Assembly: GCA_948794795.1 (NCBI GenBank)
Contig: CAQGLR010000008.1
Span: 44,721 to 108,720, forward strand
Length of the DNA stretch: 64,000 nt
From: an uncultured Lachnospiraceae bacterium
Lineage (GTDB): Bacteria; Bacillota; Clostridia; Lachnospirales; Lachnospiraceae
Direction: 5' to 3'
Shown: piece after piece, positions 33,183 to 41,216 of the stretch
Position numbering within the stretch: position 1 is the first letter of the stretch
Layout: the number at the start of each line of letters is the position of its first letter
The notes under the pieces: model-generated
Told to the model about the DNA's origin: nothing
The model's input: only the letters and a program-made list of their open reading frames with translations
The model's database searches: none
Program-made: the position numbers and the translations under genes

Positions 33183-34442
33183 TTATTTAAAATATATAAA
33201 TACAGAAAAACAGTTTTTTCCATTAAATTCTGTATTTCCTATTTCAATCCTGCCTCCATATCTGTTTACAATACGTTTTACATATGGCAGTCCTGCACCT
33301 CTTCCATCCCCTTTTGTAGAAAACCCCTGTTCAAAGAACTTATTATATACAGAATATGGGATTCTGCTATGTTCATTGTATATATGTATGCATATTTCTT
33401 CTAAGCCTGCAGAGATAGAAACAAAAATATTCTCATTTAATTTACGGCTTATGGTTTCTTCCATTGCATTATCTATTAAATTTCCTATAACCTCAATTAA
33501 ATATATATCTGGAATATTTATATCCTTAAGACTGCATGAAAACTGTGTTTTCATAACAATACCCATATCCTCCGCCTCACATATTTTCTTATAAATATGT
33601 GCAATAACAAGTGGACGCCCAAGCACCATAATTGTATCTGGCATAATATATTGTTTTAAATTCTCTATTTCTTCTTTTTGCTTTGCAACTAAATCTTCAT
33701 AATTGTCATAAAGCTCAAATAATACATATATTGCATTAATCTGGTTCATAAATTTATGCTGCCTTGCCTGTATTGCAGTAACTGCATCATTATACTTATC
33801 TAAATATTCTTTATAAAGCTCAATTCCAGCATTGCACAGGCTTAATTTATATGACATGCCAATATATAAAAACATGACAGTTACCAGATATATAACTTTC
33901 CAGAAAACTTCCTCTCCTGGCTTTAAAATATCCGCATAAATAGTTAAAAAAACGCATAAAACAACAAGGAACGTATAAAACACCTGTTCCTTTTTCTTTA
34001 ACCAGTATCCTGCCCATATAAGAAATCCTTTTTTCTTCAATATATAGCAGACTATTACCATAATTATAACTACTAATAACGAAACATCACTGTTATTTAA
34101 ATATAATATTGATAAAATATTAACTGGTATGTATATTAATAATTCTATAAATTTTATATAAATAATACAAAAAACAGCATATAAAAAAGCGTCTGGCATT
34201 CCTGTCTTATAACGCAATTTTATAAAGCATGCCATAAACAAAAAAACGGCTAATAAAAGCAGCCTGCTAAAACCAAATATATTTAATATTATAATAAAAC
34301 CTGTAATTACAAAACAGGCTATCCAGCCTGCTGCTTTGTTTTTTGGCGTGCTTTTAAAAATAACAGCTTCTGAAATAATTACTGCCGCAAGTATTTCAAA
34401 AAGGCTGTTAATAATTACAATATAATCAATTAGCTTTGCCAA
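33183..34442 (-). CDS. GHKL-domain sensor kinase (AgrC-like)
   Basis: 419 residues. Six or seven membrane helices cover about 1-205. The phosphoacceptor is in QARQHKFMNQINAI (about 228-241), followed by a GHKL ATPase domain with NLIDNAMEE and GRGAGLPYVKRIV. This is the AgrC/ComD layout, which senses secreted peptides. Its gene overlaps the LytTR regulator by 13 bases. No AgrB-type processing protease or AgrD-like peptide gene is seen nearby, so the signal is not evident. Confidence 0.9.
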   Translation of the reverse strand: MAKLIDYIVIINSLFEILAAVIISEAVIFKSTPKNKAAGWIACFVITGFIIILNIFGFSRLLLLAVFLFMACFIKLRYKTGMPDAFLYAVFCIIYIKFIELLIYIPVNILSILYLNNSDVSLLVVIIMVIVCYILKKKGFLIWAGYWLKKKEQVFYTFLVVLCVFLTIYADILKPGEEVFWKVIYLVTVMFLYIGMSYKLSLCNAGIELYKEYLDKYNDAVTAIQARQHKFMNQINAIYVLFELYDNYEDLVAKQKEEIENLKQYIMPDTIMVLGRPLVIAHIYKKICEAEDMGIVMKTQFSCSLKDINIPDIYLIEVIGNLIDNAMEETISRKLNENIFVSISAGLEEICIHIYNEHSRIPYSVYNKFFEQGFSTKGDGRGAGLPYVKRIVNRYGGRIEIGNTEFNGKNCFSVFIYFK

Positions 34443-35170
34443 TTTAAATATTCCTCTTTAAATTGTTTAAACTTTCTCCCGCCAATTGGAATAATACTTT
34501 CACTATTCTTTAAATAAACCTCTTTATTACGGAAATCAATGCTTGATATGTAATTTGCATTCACTCCTGTTCCATAAGTTGGTATTAAAAACTTAGTCCT
34601 TTTTATTTTTTTCATAAATTTTTTTGATGAAAGCCCAGGAATGGTTATAATATCATCAATAGTATGTATATACAATATCCCACGCCTGTTCTGGAAATAA
34701 ACTATCTCATCTGCAAAAACCATATAACCAATGCCATCATGGCGCAAAGGTATATATTCACGTTTCTCTGGTTTCATCCCAAGTGCAACTGCTTCCAGTG
34801 CTTCATTAATATGTTCCTTGATTAATTGGCCATCACCAATTGGCTTTTCAATATAATCATAACAATGTACCCTTTTTAAAAGTTCCCTTTCAAGTCCTGC
34901 AAGTGCTGTAATGAAAATTATAGGAGTAAGTTTATATGATGTACATTCCCTTAAAGAATCTGCAAACTTTATCCCTGAATTATCATTATCTTTACCTGTT
35001 TCAAGAATAATATCAATTAAAAATAAATCAATCTTATAATCAGCAGCACAAATAAAAGCCTCTTCCCTGCGTGCGAAACAAAATACCCTGCTGACATTCT
35101 GGCATGATTCTACAATTCCTTCTAATGCCTCCCTGCATCTTTTATTATCTTCTAAAATCAGAACATTCAT
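34430..35170 (-). CDS. LytTR-family response regulator
   Basis: 246 residues: receiver domain 1-125 (LEDNKRC, phosphorylated Asp in LFLIDIILE, IFITALAG, YIEKPIG) and a LytTR DNA-binding domain at about 140-245 (DEIVYFQNRRGILYIHTIDD, IPTYGTGVNANYIS, IIPIGGRKFKQFKEEY). It works with the GHKL kinase encoded directly downstream. The family binds tandem 9-10 bp direct repeats; none stands out in its own upstream region. Confidence 0.92.
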   Translation of the reverse strand: MNVLILEDNKRCREALEGIVESCQNVSRVFCFARREEAFICAADYKIDLFLIDIILETGKDNDNSGIKFADSLRECTSYKLTPIIFITALAGLERELLKRVHCYDYIEKPIGDGQLIKEHINEALEAVALGMKPEKREYIPLRHDGIGYMVFADEIVYFQNRRGILYIHTIDDIITIPGLSSKKFMKKIKRTKFLIPTYGTGVNANYISSIDFRNKEVYLKNSESIIPIGGRKFKQFKEEYLNWQS

Positions 35171-35193
35171 AATTATTTTTACCTTTTCTATCT

Positions 35194-35529
35194 TTAACCG
35201 CTACCCGGAAATTCCTCAGAAAGTGTCTTCATTAATTCCAATGCCCTCCGTTTTAACCTTTCATCTATTTTGCGGTAATATTCAACAAGAATCAGCTCCT
35301 CACCAGATACCCCGTCTGTATCAAGACCAAAAAAGTACCCAACTGGAACACTGAATTCTACTGAAATATTAGCAAGTTCAGTGTACGGAATCGGTGTTGT
35401 TCCATTCTCATACCTGCTTAGCGTTTGTTGCGTCATATGCATCTTTTCAGCAAACTTTTTCTGTGTCATATCATGGATTTCCCTTACGCTACGGATTCTT
35501 CCACCGATAAATTCACTATCTAGTGCCAT
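35194..35529 (-). CDS. XRE-family transcriptional regulator
   Basis: 111 residues with a Cro/C1 HTH at about 9-68 (VREIHDMTQKKFAEKMHMTQQTLSRYENG) and a short tail (LKRRALELMKTLSEEF). GAGGTG precedes ATG at 35529. It is 23 bases ahead of the LytTR/GHKL pair on the same strand and is probably their operon partner. It separates that pair from the sporulation operon upstream. Confidence 0.87.
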   Translation of the reverse strand: MALDSEFIGGRIRSVREIHDMTQKKFAEKMHMTQQTLSRYENGTTPIPYTELANISVEFSVPVGYFFGLDTDGVSGEELILVEYYRKIDERLKRRALELMKTLSEEFPGSG

Positions 35530-35722
35530 TATTACACCTCATTCCCACAACGTACTTTATCTCTAATTATAATGGCAAATTATACCAACTAATATTCATT
35601 ATATGCGTATTTTTACACGAATACTGGGTTTAAATGCATATAATAACAGGACGTATTTGAAATAAACATTACAGACTACAAATATCTGTCTGGCTTTTCA
35701 AACACGCCCCATTTATAATACC

Positions 35723-36229
35723 CTATTTTACAAAAACATTGTACAGCCAGTATATTATGCCAAGTATCCATGAACTAAATATTCCATATAAAATAACAGG
35801 CCCCGCAATAGAAAATATCTTACAGCCTACACCAAATACATCGCCCTCTGCCTGGAATTCAATAGCAGGGGATACTACAGAATTAGCAAACCCTGTAATA
35901 GGCACTATACTGCCCGCCCCTGCAAACTGCCCAAGTTTCTGGTATATATTAAGCCCTGTAAGTATTATGCTTAATCCTATAAGGGTCATTGTACTATAAA
36001 GACCAGCAAGCTTGTCATCATTTCCCACTGATTTATAAATTTCACTAAATATTTCACCAAGAAGGCATATTGAGCCTCCCACTGCAAATGCTTTAACACA
36101 ATTTAAGAAACCGTTGCTTTTTGGTGTCATATTTTTTACATATTCATTGTATTTCTCTTTCTGGATATTACTGTCTTTCTCATTTATAATTTCCTCTATT
36201 CCAGGATTATCCCTGTCCTTCTCCTTCAT
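35723..36229 (-). CDS. spoVAC: Stage V sporulation protein AC
   Basis: 168 residues: cytoplasmic start, the motif YNEYVKNMTPKSNGFLNCVKAFAVGGSICLLGE, then four membrane segments with PITGFANSVVSPAIEF, a signature of SpoVAC. The family forms a channel in the inner spore membrane for uptake and release of dipicolinic acid. ATG at 36229 with AAGGTGG is preferred; a GTG three codons earlier is possible. It is last in the spoIIAA...spoVAC run. spoVAD and spoVAE, its usual next genes, are absent here. Confidence 0.88.
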   Translation of the reverse strand: MKEKDRDNPGIEEIINEKDSNIQKEKYNEYVKNMTPKSNGFLNCVKAFAVGGSICLLGEIFSEIYKSVGNDDKLAGLYSTMTLIGLSIILTGLNIYQKLGQFAGAGSIVPITGFANSVVSPAIEFQAEGDVFGVGCKIFSIAGPVILYGIFSSWILGIIYWLYNVFVK

Positions 36230-36293
36230 AACAACCACCTTCCCTTTTTATAATCTGCCATACCTCCGGATATATATCTTACACCTGCTGCCC

Positions 36294-36719
36294 CTATATG
36301 CCGCCACATATAAACAGCTGGTAAAATGTCCCAAGACCTTTACCAAGTGCAATCATAACTACAATAACTGGTATCCCTGTCTTAAGCCTTGTCCTTTTAA
36401 ACATTATAGGTATTACTTTAAGGCTTTCTGCAAGTGACATCGCAAGTGAACCTACAAATATCCCCGCAAACAAAGCACATATTACCATACCCACAATACC
36501 AATATGAAGATTAAATTTATATACTGTTATAAGGCTGCCCGCAGTACCCCCAAGTGCTATTGCAGTTTCCATCTTGTATATATCACATCCAATTTTTAAA
36601 GCACCTGTAAGCCTTGGTACTATCCCAAGTATAGTTATAAGGGCAAATGTCCCCGCCGCTACTGCAATTCCTCCTGAAAATCCTATTACAGCAAGAATTA
36701 TATCCTGGAAAATTTCCAT
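36294..36719 (-). CDS. spoVAB: Stage V sporulation protein AB
   Basis: 141 residues with four membrane segments, opening MEIFQDIILAVIGFSGGIAV and containing RLTGALKIGCDIYKMETAIALGG and FVGSLAMSLAESLKVIPIMFKR, which match SpoVAB; the length equals that of Bacillus SpoVAB. It belongs to the SpoVA complex of the inner spore membrane. It lies 28 bases after spoVAA. Confidence 0.87.
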   Translation of the reverse strand: MEIFQDIILAVIGFSGGIAVAAGTFALITILGIVPRLTGALKIGCDIYKMETAIALGGTAGSLITVYKFNLHIGIVGMVICALFAGIFVGSLAMSLAESLKVIPIMFKRTRLKTGIPVIVVMIALGKGLGTFYQLFICGGI

Positions 36720-36747
36720 ACAGCCCCTGCCTTTCTTTTGCTCTATA

Positions 36748-37371
36748 TCACTTTATTATCTTGCCTTCCCTTGATGAATCTTTTATTATTGTATTATTTA
36801 AGTCCTCTTCAAAAGTACGCATCTCCATATGGACTGGTGTAGGGTCATCATGTACCCTTGAACTTTTAAAATGGTTATAAAAGCCAAGTATGCCTATTGG
36901 AATCCCAATACTATAAGCAATCTCTACTATAGAACCATCTGACTTGTGTACTCCTGTTACAAGATAATAAAAGTCATTAAATACATCACCTACACTTACA
37001 TCTGTGTTAAATGTCATAATTGTAAATGCTGAACCAAAGAAAAGAATAAGCGCAACAAATATAAGTTTAATATATTCTGCCCACCTTTTATCTGGCACAG
37101 GCATTTTATATTCTACAATAAATTCTGGTTCCCCAATAGTCTGGACAGTAATATCAGGGTATTGTTTCTGTATTATCCCAATCACTTTCATAATTGAAAA
37201 TACAAGGATTTCATTTTTATTACCTTTTACAGTGTATAAAACTATATTTCCAATTTCTTTAATTAAATTATTATCGCTTGAATATATTTCAGCAATATCC
37301 TGGAGTAGTATTTTTTTATTTAATACCTGGACATTCTGGTCTGTTTTCAGATATACTACGCTAGATTTCAT
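36748..37371 (-). CDS. spoVAA: Stage V sporulation protein AA
   Basis: 207 residues: a soluble N-terminal domain (about 1-95) followed by two membrane segments (about 102-122 and 150-168). Topology, length and position before spoVAB match SpoVAA. The KMPVPDKRWAEYIKLIFVALILFFGSAF stretch, membrane entry after a short charged helix, is typical. It follows a 66-residue membrane protein gene that is not part of the Bacillus operon. Confidence 0.85.
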   Translation of the reverse strand: MKSSVVYLKTDQNVQVLNKKILLQDIAEIYSSDNNLIKEIGNIVLYTVKGNKNEILVFSIMKVIGIIQKQYPDITVQTIGEPEFIVEYKMPVPDKRWAEYIKLIFVALILFFGSAFTIMTFNTDVSVGDVFNDFYYLVTGVHKSDGSIVEIAYSIGIPIGILGFYNHFKSSRVHDDPTPVHMEMRTFEEDLNNTIIKDSSREGKIIK

Positions 37372-37428
37372 TAATTCTTCCGTCCTTTATATATAACGCT
37401 GTACATGTTGCAACAATTAATCCAGCAT

Positions 37429-37629
37429 TTATTTATGCAGGTTTAGCTTGTTATGGCTCCAGTTAAAAGCAACTATGCCAGCATCTGGTTCTTCTTCATG
37501 GTATCTTTCTACTACCCTGCCATTGGCATATTCTGTACGTGTATTACGTACAGCTGTAAGATAGCAGACTGTTGTAATAATCATAAGTCCAAATACAATA
37601 GCAATAAACCATACTTTATTTTTCTTCAT
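37429..37629 (-). CDS. Small membrane protein between sigF and spoVAA
   Basis: 66 residues: MKKNKVWFIAIVFGLMIITT gives one membrane segment, then a polar tail of about 40 residues (NGRVVERYHEEEPDAGIV). AAGGGGA lies at a good distance before the ATG. It is in line with sigF (70 bases before) and spoVAA (57 bases after), so it is very probably expressed in the developing spore. I recognise no family. Confidence 0.7.
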   Translation of the reverse strand: MKKNKVWFIAIVFGLMIITTVCYLTAVRNTRTEYANGRVVERYHEEEPDAGIVAFNWSHNKLNLHK

Positions 37630-37699
37630 AATATAATCCCCCTTTTATATGCTTAGTATGGCTTATATTCATTTTAATATACATTATAAATTACCAAAA

Positions 37700-38494
37700 T
37701 CAACACCTTGCTTTTTCACGCATATTTTTTAAAATCTTCTTTTCCAGCCTGCTTACTTGTACCTGGCTTATACCTAACTTTTTTGCAACTTCTGTCTGTG
37801 TCATATCTTTATAATATCTATATTCTATTAATTTTCTTTCTTTTTCATCAAGCTCATTTAAAAGCTCATTTAAAAGTATATGGTTTAAAAGCTTTTCTTT
37901 CTCTTCATCCTGTACTGAACCATCATACCCAACACCACGTCCGCCATCCCTTGCAGCAGTTGCAATATAACTTGCACTTCCCTGGCTGTTTTTTACAATC
38001 TGGTCTACCATATAAATATCTTTACCCTCTGACTGGTACACTGTCCTGTATATTGAATCAACCTCACTATTTGCTTCTAGTGCCAGCACTATGTCTTCTG
38101 GCTCAAGTTCTGTAGCTGCTGCTATCTCTTTTATTGTTGCTGTCCTTCCAAGTTCCTGGCCTAATGTGTCAGCCGCCTTTTTTATCTTCCATCCATTCTC
38201 TTTTATTGTCCTGCTTACTTTAATCATGCCGTCATCTCTTAGAAAACGTTTGATTTCACCTGTAATCATTGGTACTGCATAGGTAGAAAATTTTACTCCG
38301 AACTGTGTATCAAAATTGTCTATTGATTTAATAAGCCCAATACAGCCAATCTGGAATATATCATCTGGTTCATACCCCCTGCCAGTAAACCTTTTTACTA
38401 TATTCCATACAAGTCCTGTATTTTCTTCAACAATTTTGTTTCTTGCCTCCTTATCACCTGTACGTGCCCTTTCCAGCAATTCCATTATATCCAT
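37700..38494 (-). CDS. sigF: RNA polymerase sigma-F factor (forespore)
   Basis: 264 residues from ATG at 38494 (AAGGA ten bases upstream). Regions 2 (EPDDIFQIGCIGLIKSIDNFD, KFSTYAVPMITGEIKRFLRDDG), 3 (VSRTIKENGWKIKKAADTLGQELGR) and 4 (LDEKERKLIEYRYYKDMTQTEVAKKLGISQVQVSRLEKK) are all present. Sigma F starts forespore gene expression and is held by SpoIIAB. The linker between regions 3 and 4 has about 25 extra residues rich in Gly/Ser/Ala (about 166-192). It follows spoIIAB by 32 bases. Confidence 0.93.
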   Translation of the reverse strand: MDIMELLERARTGDKEARNKIVEENTGLVWNIVKRFTGRGYEPDDIFQIGCIGLIKSIDNFDTQFGVKFSTYAVPMITGEIKRFLRDDGMIKVSRTIKENGWKIKKAADTLGQELGRTATIKEIAAATELEPEDIVLALEANSEVDSIYRTVYQSEGKDIYMVDQIVKNSQGSASYIATAARDGGRGVGYDGSVQDEEKEKLLNHILLNELLNELDEKERKLIEYRYYKDMTQTEVAKKLGISQVQVSRLEKKILKNMREKARC

Positions 38495-38526
38495 ATGCAC
38501 ATACCATCCTTAACAACATGTTATTT

Positions 38527-38940
38527 TCACCCGCAGCTGCCTATTGTTCTTTTTAAAATAACTTTTGTCCCTTTGCCTGGGACTGATTCTACATCAAGCT
38601 TGTCCATAAAAGCTTCCATAAAAGCAAACCCCATTCCGGAGCGTTCCCACTCTGGCCTGGTTGTATAAAGTGGCTCCATCGCTTTTTCAATATCTTCTAT
38701 ACCAATGCCATAATCCTCTATTGTAATATTTATGTCATTGTTATGTATACAGCACTCCATAACTATATCACCTTCCCCGCCCTCATACCCATGTATAATG
38801 CAGTTTGTAACAGCTTCTGATACTGCTGTTTTTACATCTGACAGCTCCTCCAGCGTAGGATTAAGCCTGGTTATATATGCAGCCACAACTGTCCTTGCAA
38901 ATGCTTCATTTTCTGAACAACTTTCAAATATAATCTTCAT
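38527..38940 (-). CDS. spoIIAB: Anti-sigma F factor / SpoIIAA kinase
   Basis: 137 residues from ATG at 38940 with GGAGG. The GHKL kinase motifs are VSEAVTNCIIHGYE, IEDYGIGIED and ERSGMGFAFMEAFMD, and the C-terminus is GKGTKVILKR. SpoIIAB binds sigma F or phosphorylates SpoIIAA on Ser, depending on ADP/ATP. The start lies inside the end of spoIIAA (17-base overlap). Confidence 0.94.
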   Translation of the reverse strand: MKIIFESCSENEAFARTVVAAYITRLNPTLEELSDVKTAVSEAVTNCIIHGYEGGEGDIVMECCIHNNDINITIEDYGIGIEDIEKAMEPLYTTRPEWERSGMGFAFMEAFMDKLDVESVPGKGTKVILKRTIGSCG

Positions 38941-39304
38941 ATTTAACCTCCAAAGCCTTAATTGCATCTACAGGTGTATCATATTTCTCAATTATCTTGT
39001 ACAAACCTGATATCCTGAATATCTTGTCTACAACTCTGCCTACATTGCTTACGGCTGCCCTGCCGCCAAGGAACATAACTTTCTTATATCTTCCCATAAT
39101 AAGCCCTATACCTGAACTATCCATAAATTCTACATCTTTAAAATCAAACACTATATGTTTAACATCACCAGCTTCAATAAGCCTGTCCGAACGTTCCCTG
39201 AGAAATTGTACTGCATGGTGGTCTAAATCCTGTGTCACATAAACCACCAGGCAGTTTTTATAAAGTTCGTAATGAAACCCTGTTGCTACATCTTCTTTAA
39301 GCAT
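38924..39304 (-). CDS. spoIIAA: Anti-anti-sigma F factor
   Basis: 126 residues from ATG at 39304 (AGGGGGA upstream), a STAS domain with the phosphorylation site FMDSSGIGLIMGRYK. Unphosphorylated SpoIIAA frees sigma F from SpoIIAB; SpoIIE (gene at 1-679 here) removes the phosphate. A sigma-H promoter is expected in the short gap up to the terminator at 39356, but I cannot point to a convincing one. Confidence 0.94.
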   Translation of the reverse strand: MLKEDVATGFHYELYKNCLVVYVTQDLDHHAVQFLRERSDRLIEAGDVKHIVFDFKDVEFMDSSGIGLIMGRYKKVMFLGGRAAVSNVGRVVDKIFRISGLYKIIEKYDTPVDAIKALEVKYEDYI

Positions 39305-39355
39305 AACTATCCCCCTGTTTTTATATAATAATCCACAATCTGCCTGCACAAAAAG

Positions 39356-39395
39356 TACCCTGCCAGAACCACATCATATGCTATTCTGGCAGGGT
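39356..39395 (-). terminator. Terminator after the zinc-ribbon/TPR gene
   Basis: TACCCTGCCAGAA pairs with TTCTGGCAGGGTA around an ATATGAT-type loop, followed by CTTTTTG on the minus strand. It separates the TPR gene from the spoIIA operon. Confidence 0.75.
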
Positions 39396-39438
39396 ACTGC
39401 CTTTATCCTGGATATATTAATTTCCAAAGTAATAGTAA

Positions 39439-40884
39439 TTATCCGCCAAGCTCACGCAGCCTTCTGCTTGCTTCCTGCACTCTTGCTGAAGCAGGATAAT
39501 CATTAATTATTTTTTCATAATACTCTATTGCCTTCTTAGGCTTTGACATCTGCTGGTATGTCCTTCCAAGGAAATACATCGCATCTGTATTGTCTGGGTC
39601 ATATTCAAGCGCTTCTTCTAAAAGCTCTTTTGCCTTATCATAATCCTGGGCACCTGCATATTCATTCTCTCCATTATATGCATCCCTTCCTTGTATATAA
39701 AGTCTTGCACTTTCATCTTTAAATGTCATTTCTGCAACTTTTTTACACACTTTCTTTGCCGCACTTCCTGACAGGCTGTCTGTATCAATAGCTTTAAGCT
39801 TCTGTGCCGCTTTCTCTTTATCATCATTTATATATGAATTAACAGCTGCAAGTATATTATCATATGTTTCCAGCATGGCATCACTTGTACCATTGCCATC
39901 TGCTTTAAGTTCCTCTAATTCTCTTTCCAGTTCCTCTGCTCTTGCCTGTAAAGTTTCATTCTGGTTTTTTAAAGTTACAACATCACTTTCTGCTGCTGCC
40001 TGGTTTTCACTGTATTTTTTAAAATTCTGGTTTGCATTGTCTGCTTCACTTGACTTCATATGTGGTATTATAAGGCAGTACATAAGTGCAAGACCTATAA
40101 TAATACCTACAATCACATTTACAAATGGCAGTATAGATGGCTTTTCTTCTTTATATGGGGTTATTGTCTTATACTGGTCTGATTCTTCCACTCTTGGAAG
40201 TGTCTTTCTGGCATTAACAGCTTTCTGCTCATTCTTTATAGAAGATGTTTCTGGCTTTATGCGTACATCCGAAAGTTCCTGCAGGTATCTTAAAGTAGTT
40301 GTATTAGTTATATCTACTTTAATAATATTATTCAGGATTTTTAAAGCCCTTGCCTTGCCATCCTTTTTATCTGACATCATATACAGCAGTGCCAGAAGCT
40401 GGTTAGCACGTATAAATTTAGGATTAAGGTTCACTACTTTCTTTAATTGTATAATTGCCATATCCTCATCGCCATGCTGTGCAGAAAATAATGCTGAATT
40501 ATATTTCCTGATAGTCTGGCTGTGCATCTCCAGTTTATTAGGATTTGCCTGGACTTCATTTATATACATATCAGCATCATTATTGTTTTCCTGGTAATGT
40601 TTGCTTATAACCCATTCACTAAGGGCTGAAACTATCTCACCCTCTTCATAATATATAAGTCCCAGAAGATTTCTTGCATTTGTATTTAATTTATTAAACT
40701 GGAGGCTTTGCTTAAGTGAAGCAACTGCCCCTGTTAAATCCCTTATCTTTGCCTGGCCCAGGGCCTTATTGTAATAGATATTTGATAAACTTACGATTTT
40801 CCAGTAATTTCTTAAATCCTGGCCACAATTATCACACCTGTTTTTACTAAATGCTACTAAAGCATTACATCTTGGACAGTTCAT
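39439..40884 (-). CDS. Zinc-ribbon, TPR and coiled-coil membrane protein
   Basis: 481 residues from ATG at 40884 (GGAGG upstream). A zinc ribbon opens it (CPRCNAL...CDNCG, residues 3-20). TPR repeats follow to about 210, then a charged linker, one membrane segment (about 247-267), a coiled coil (about 280-335; QARAEELERELEELK) and two or more further TPR units to the end (AKELLEEALEYDPDNTDAMYFLGRTYQ). It has TPR domains on both sides of the membrane, suggesting a bridging scaffold. Its start overlaps the small upstream gene by four bases. Function unknown. Confidence 0.88.
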   Translation of the reverse strand: MNCPRCNALVAFSKNRCDNCGQDLRNYWKIVSLSNIYYNKALGQAKIRDLTGAVASLKQSLQFNKLNTNARNLLGLIYYEEGEIVSALSEWVISKHYQENNNDADMYINEVQANPNKLEMHSQTIRKYNSALFSAQHGDEDMAIIQLKKVVNLNPKFIRANQLLALLYMMSDKKDGKARALKILNNIIKVDITNTTTLRYLQELSDVRIKPETSSIKNEQKAVNARKTLPRVEESDQYKTITPYKEEKPSILPFVNVIVGIIIGLALMYCLIIPHMKSSEADNANQNFKKYSENQAAAESDVVTLKNQNETLQARAEELERELEELKADGNGTSDAMLETYDNILAAVNSYINDDKEKAAQKLKAIDTDSLSGSAAKKVCKKVAEMTFKDESARLYIQGRDAYNGENEYAGAQDYDKAKELLEEALEYDPDNTDAMYFLGRTYQQMSKPKKAIEYYEKIINDYPASARVQEASRRLRELGG

Positions 40885-41063
40885 GGTTCCTCCACCCATT
40901 CTATAGACTTGCTGCCAGCAGCTCCATTGCCTGGTTCCATACTATTCAGTATAGATTGTATCAGGTCTGTCACATCAGTTGTCTTATTGCCATAAATAGC
41001 ATCCTCAGCCTGTTCTATATCAAGACTTGGCTGGAACTTGGCCAACTCTGCCTCAAAATCCAT
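40881..41063 (-). CDS. Small acidic protein coupled to the zinc-ribbon/TPR gene
   Basis: 60 residues, acidic, no membrane segment, starting MDFEAELAKFQPSLDIEQAE and ending SIEWVEEP. A strong AGGAGG lies nine bases before ATG, and the stop overlaps the next start as ATGA. Such coupling argues that it is real and acts with the TPR protein, maybe as a bound partner. No family recognised. Confidence 0.75.
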   Translation of the reverse strand: MDFEAELAKFQPSLDIEQAEDAIYGNKTTDVTDLIQSILNSMEPGNGAAGSKSIEWVEEP

Positions 41064-41130
41064 CTTACACTACCTCCTGTTAATCATCAACAAATATCCA
41101 CCGCAAATATCGACACCAATTATAATATCT

Positions 41131-41168
41131 GGCTGCACCTGCAGCTATAAAACAGCTGAAATGCAGCC
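41131..41168. other. Hairpin between the DUF342 gene and the 60-residue gene
   Basis: GGCTGCA (41131-41137) pairs with TGCAGCC (41162-41168) with more pairing inside (CAGCT/AGCTG). It lacks a T run on either strand, so it may be a weak terminator or an RNA processing site. Confidence 0.4.
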
Positions 41169-41216
41169 ATGCCCCAAACATAATAATTCAAAAATCCTGT
41201 TCCACAAACTATTTTA

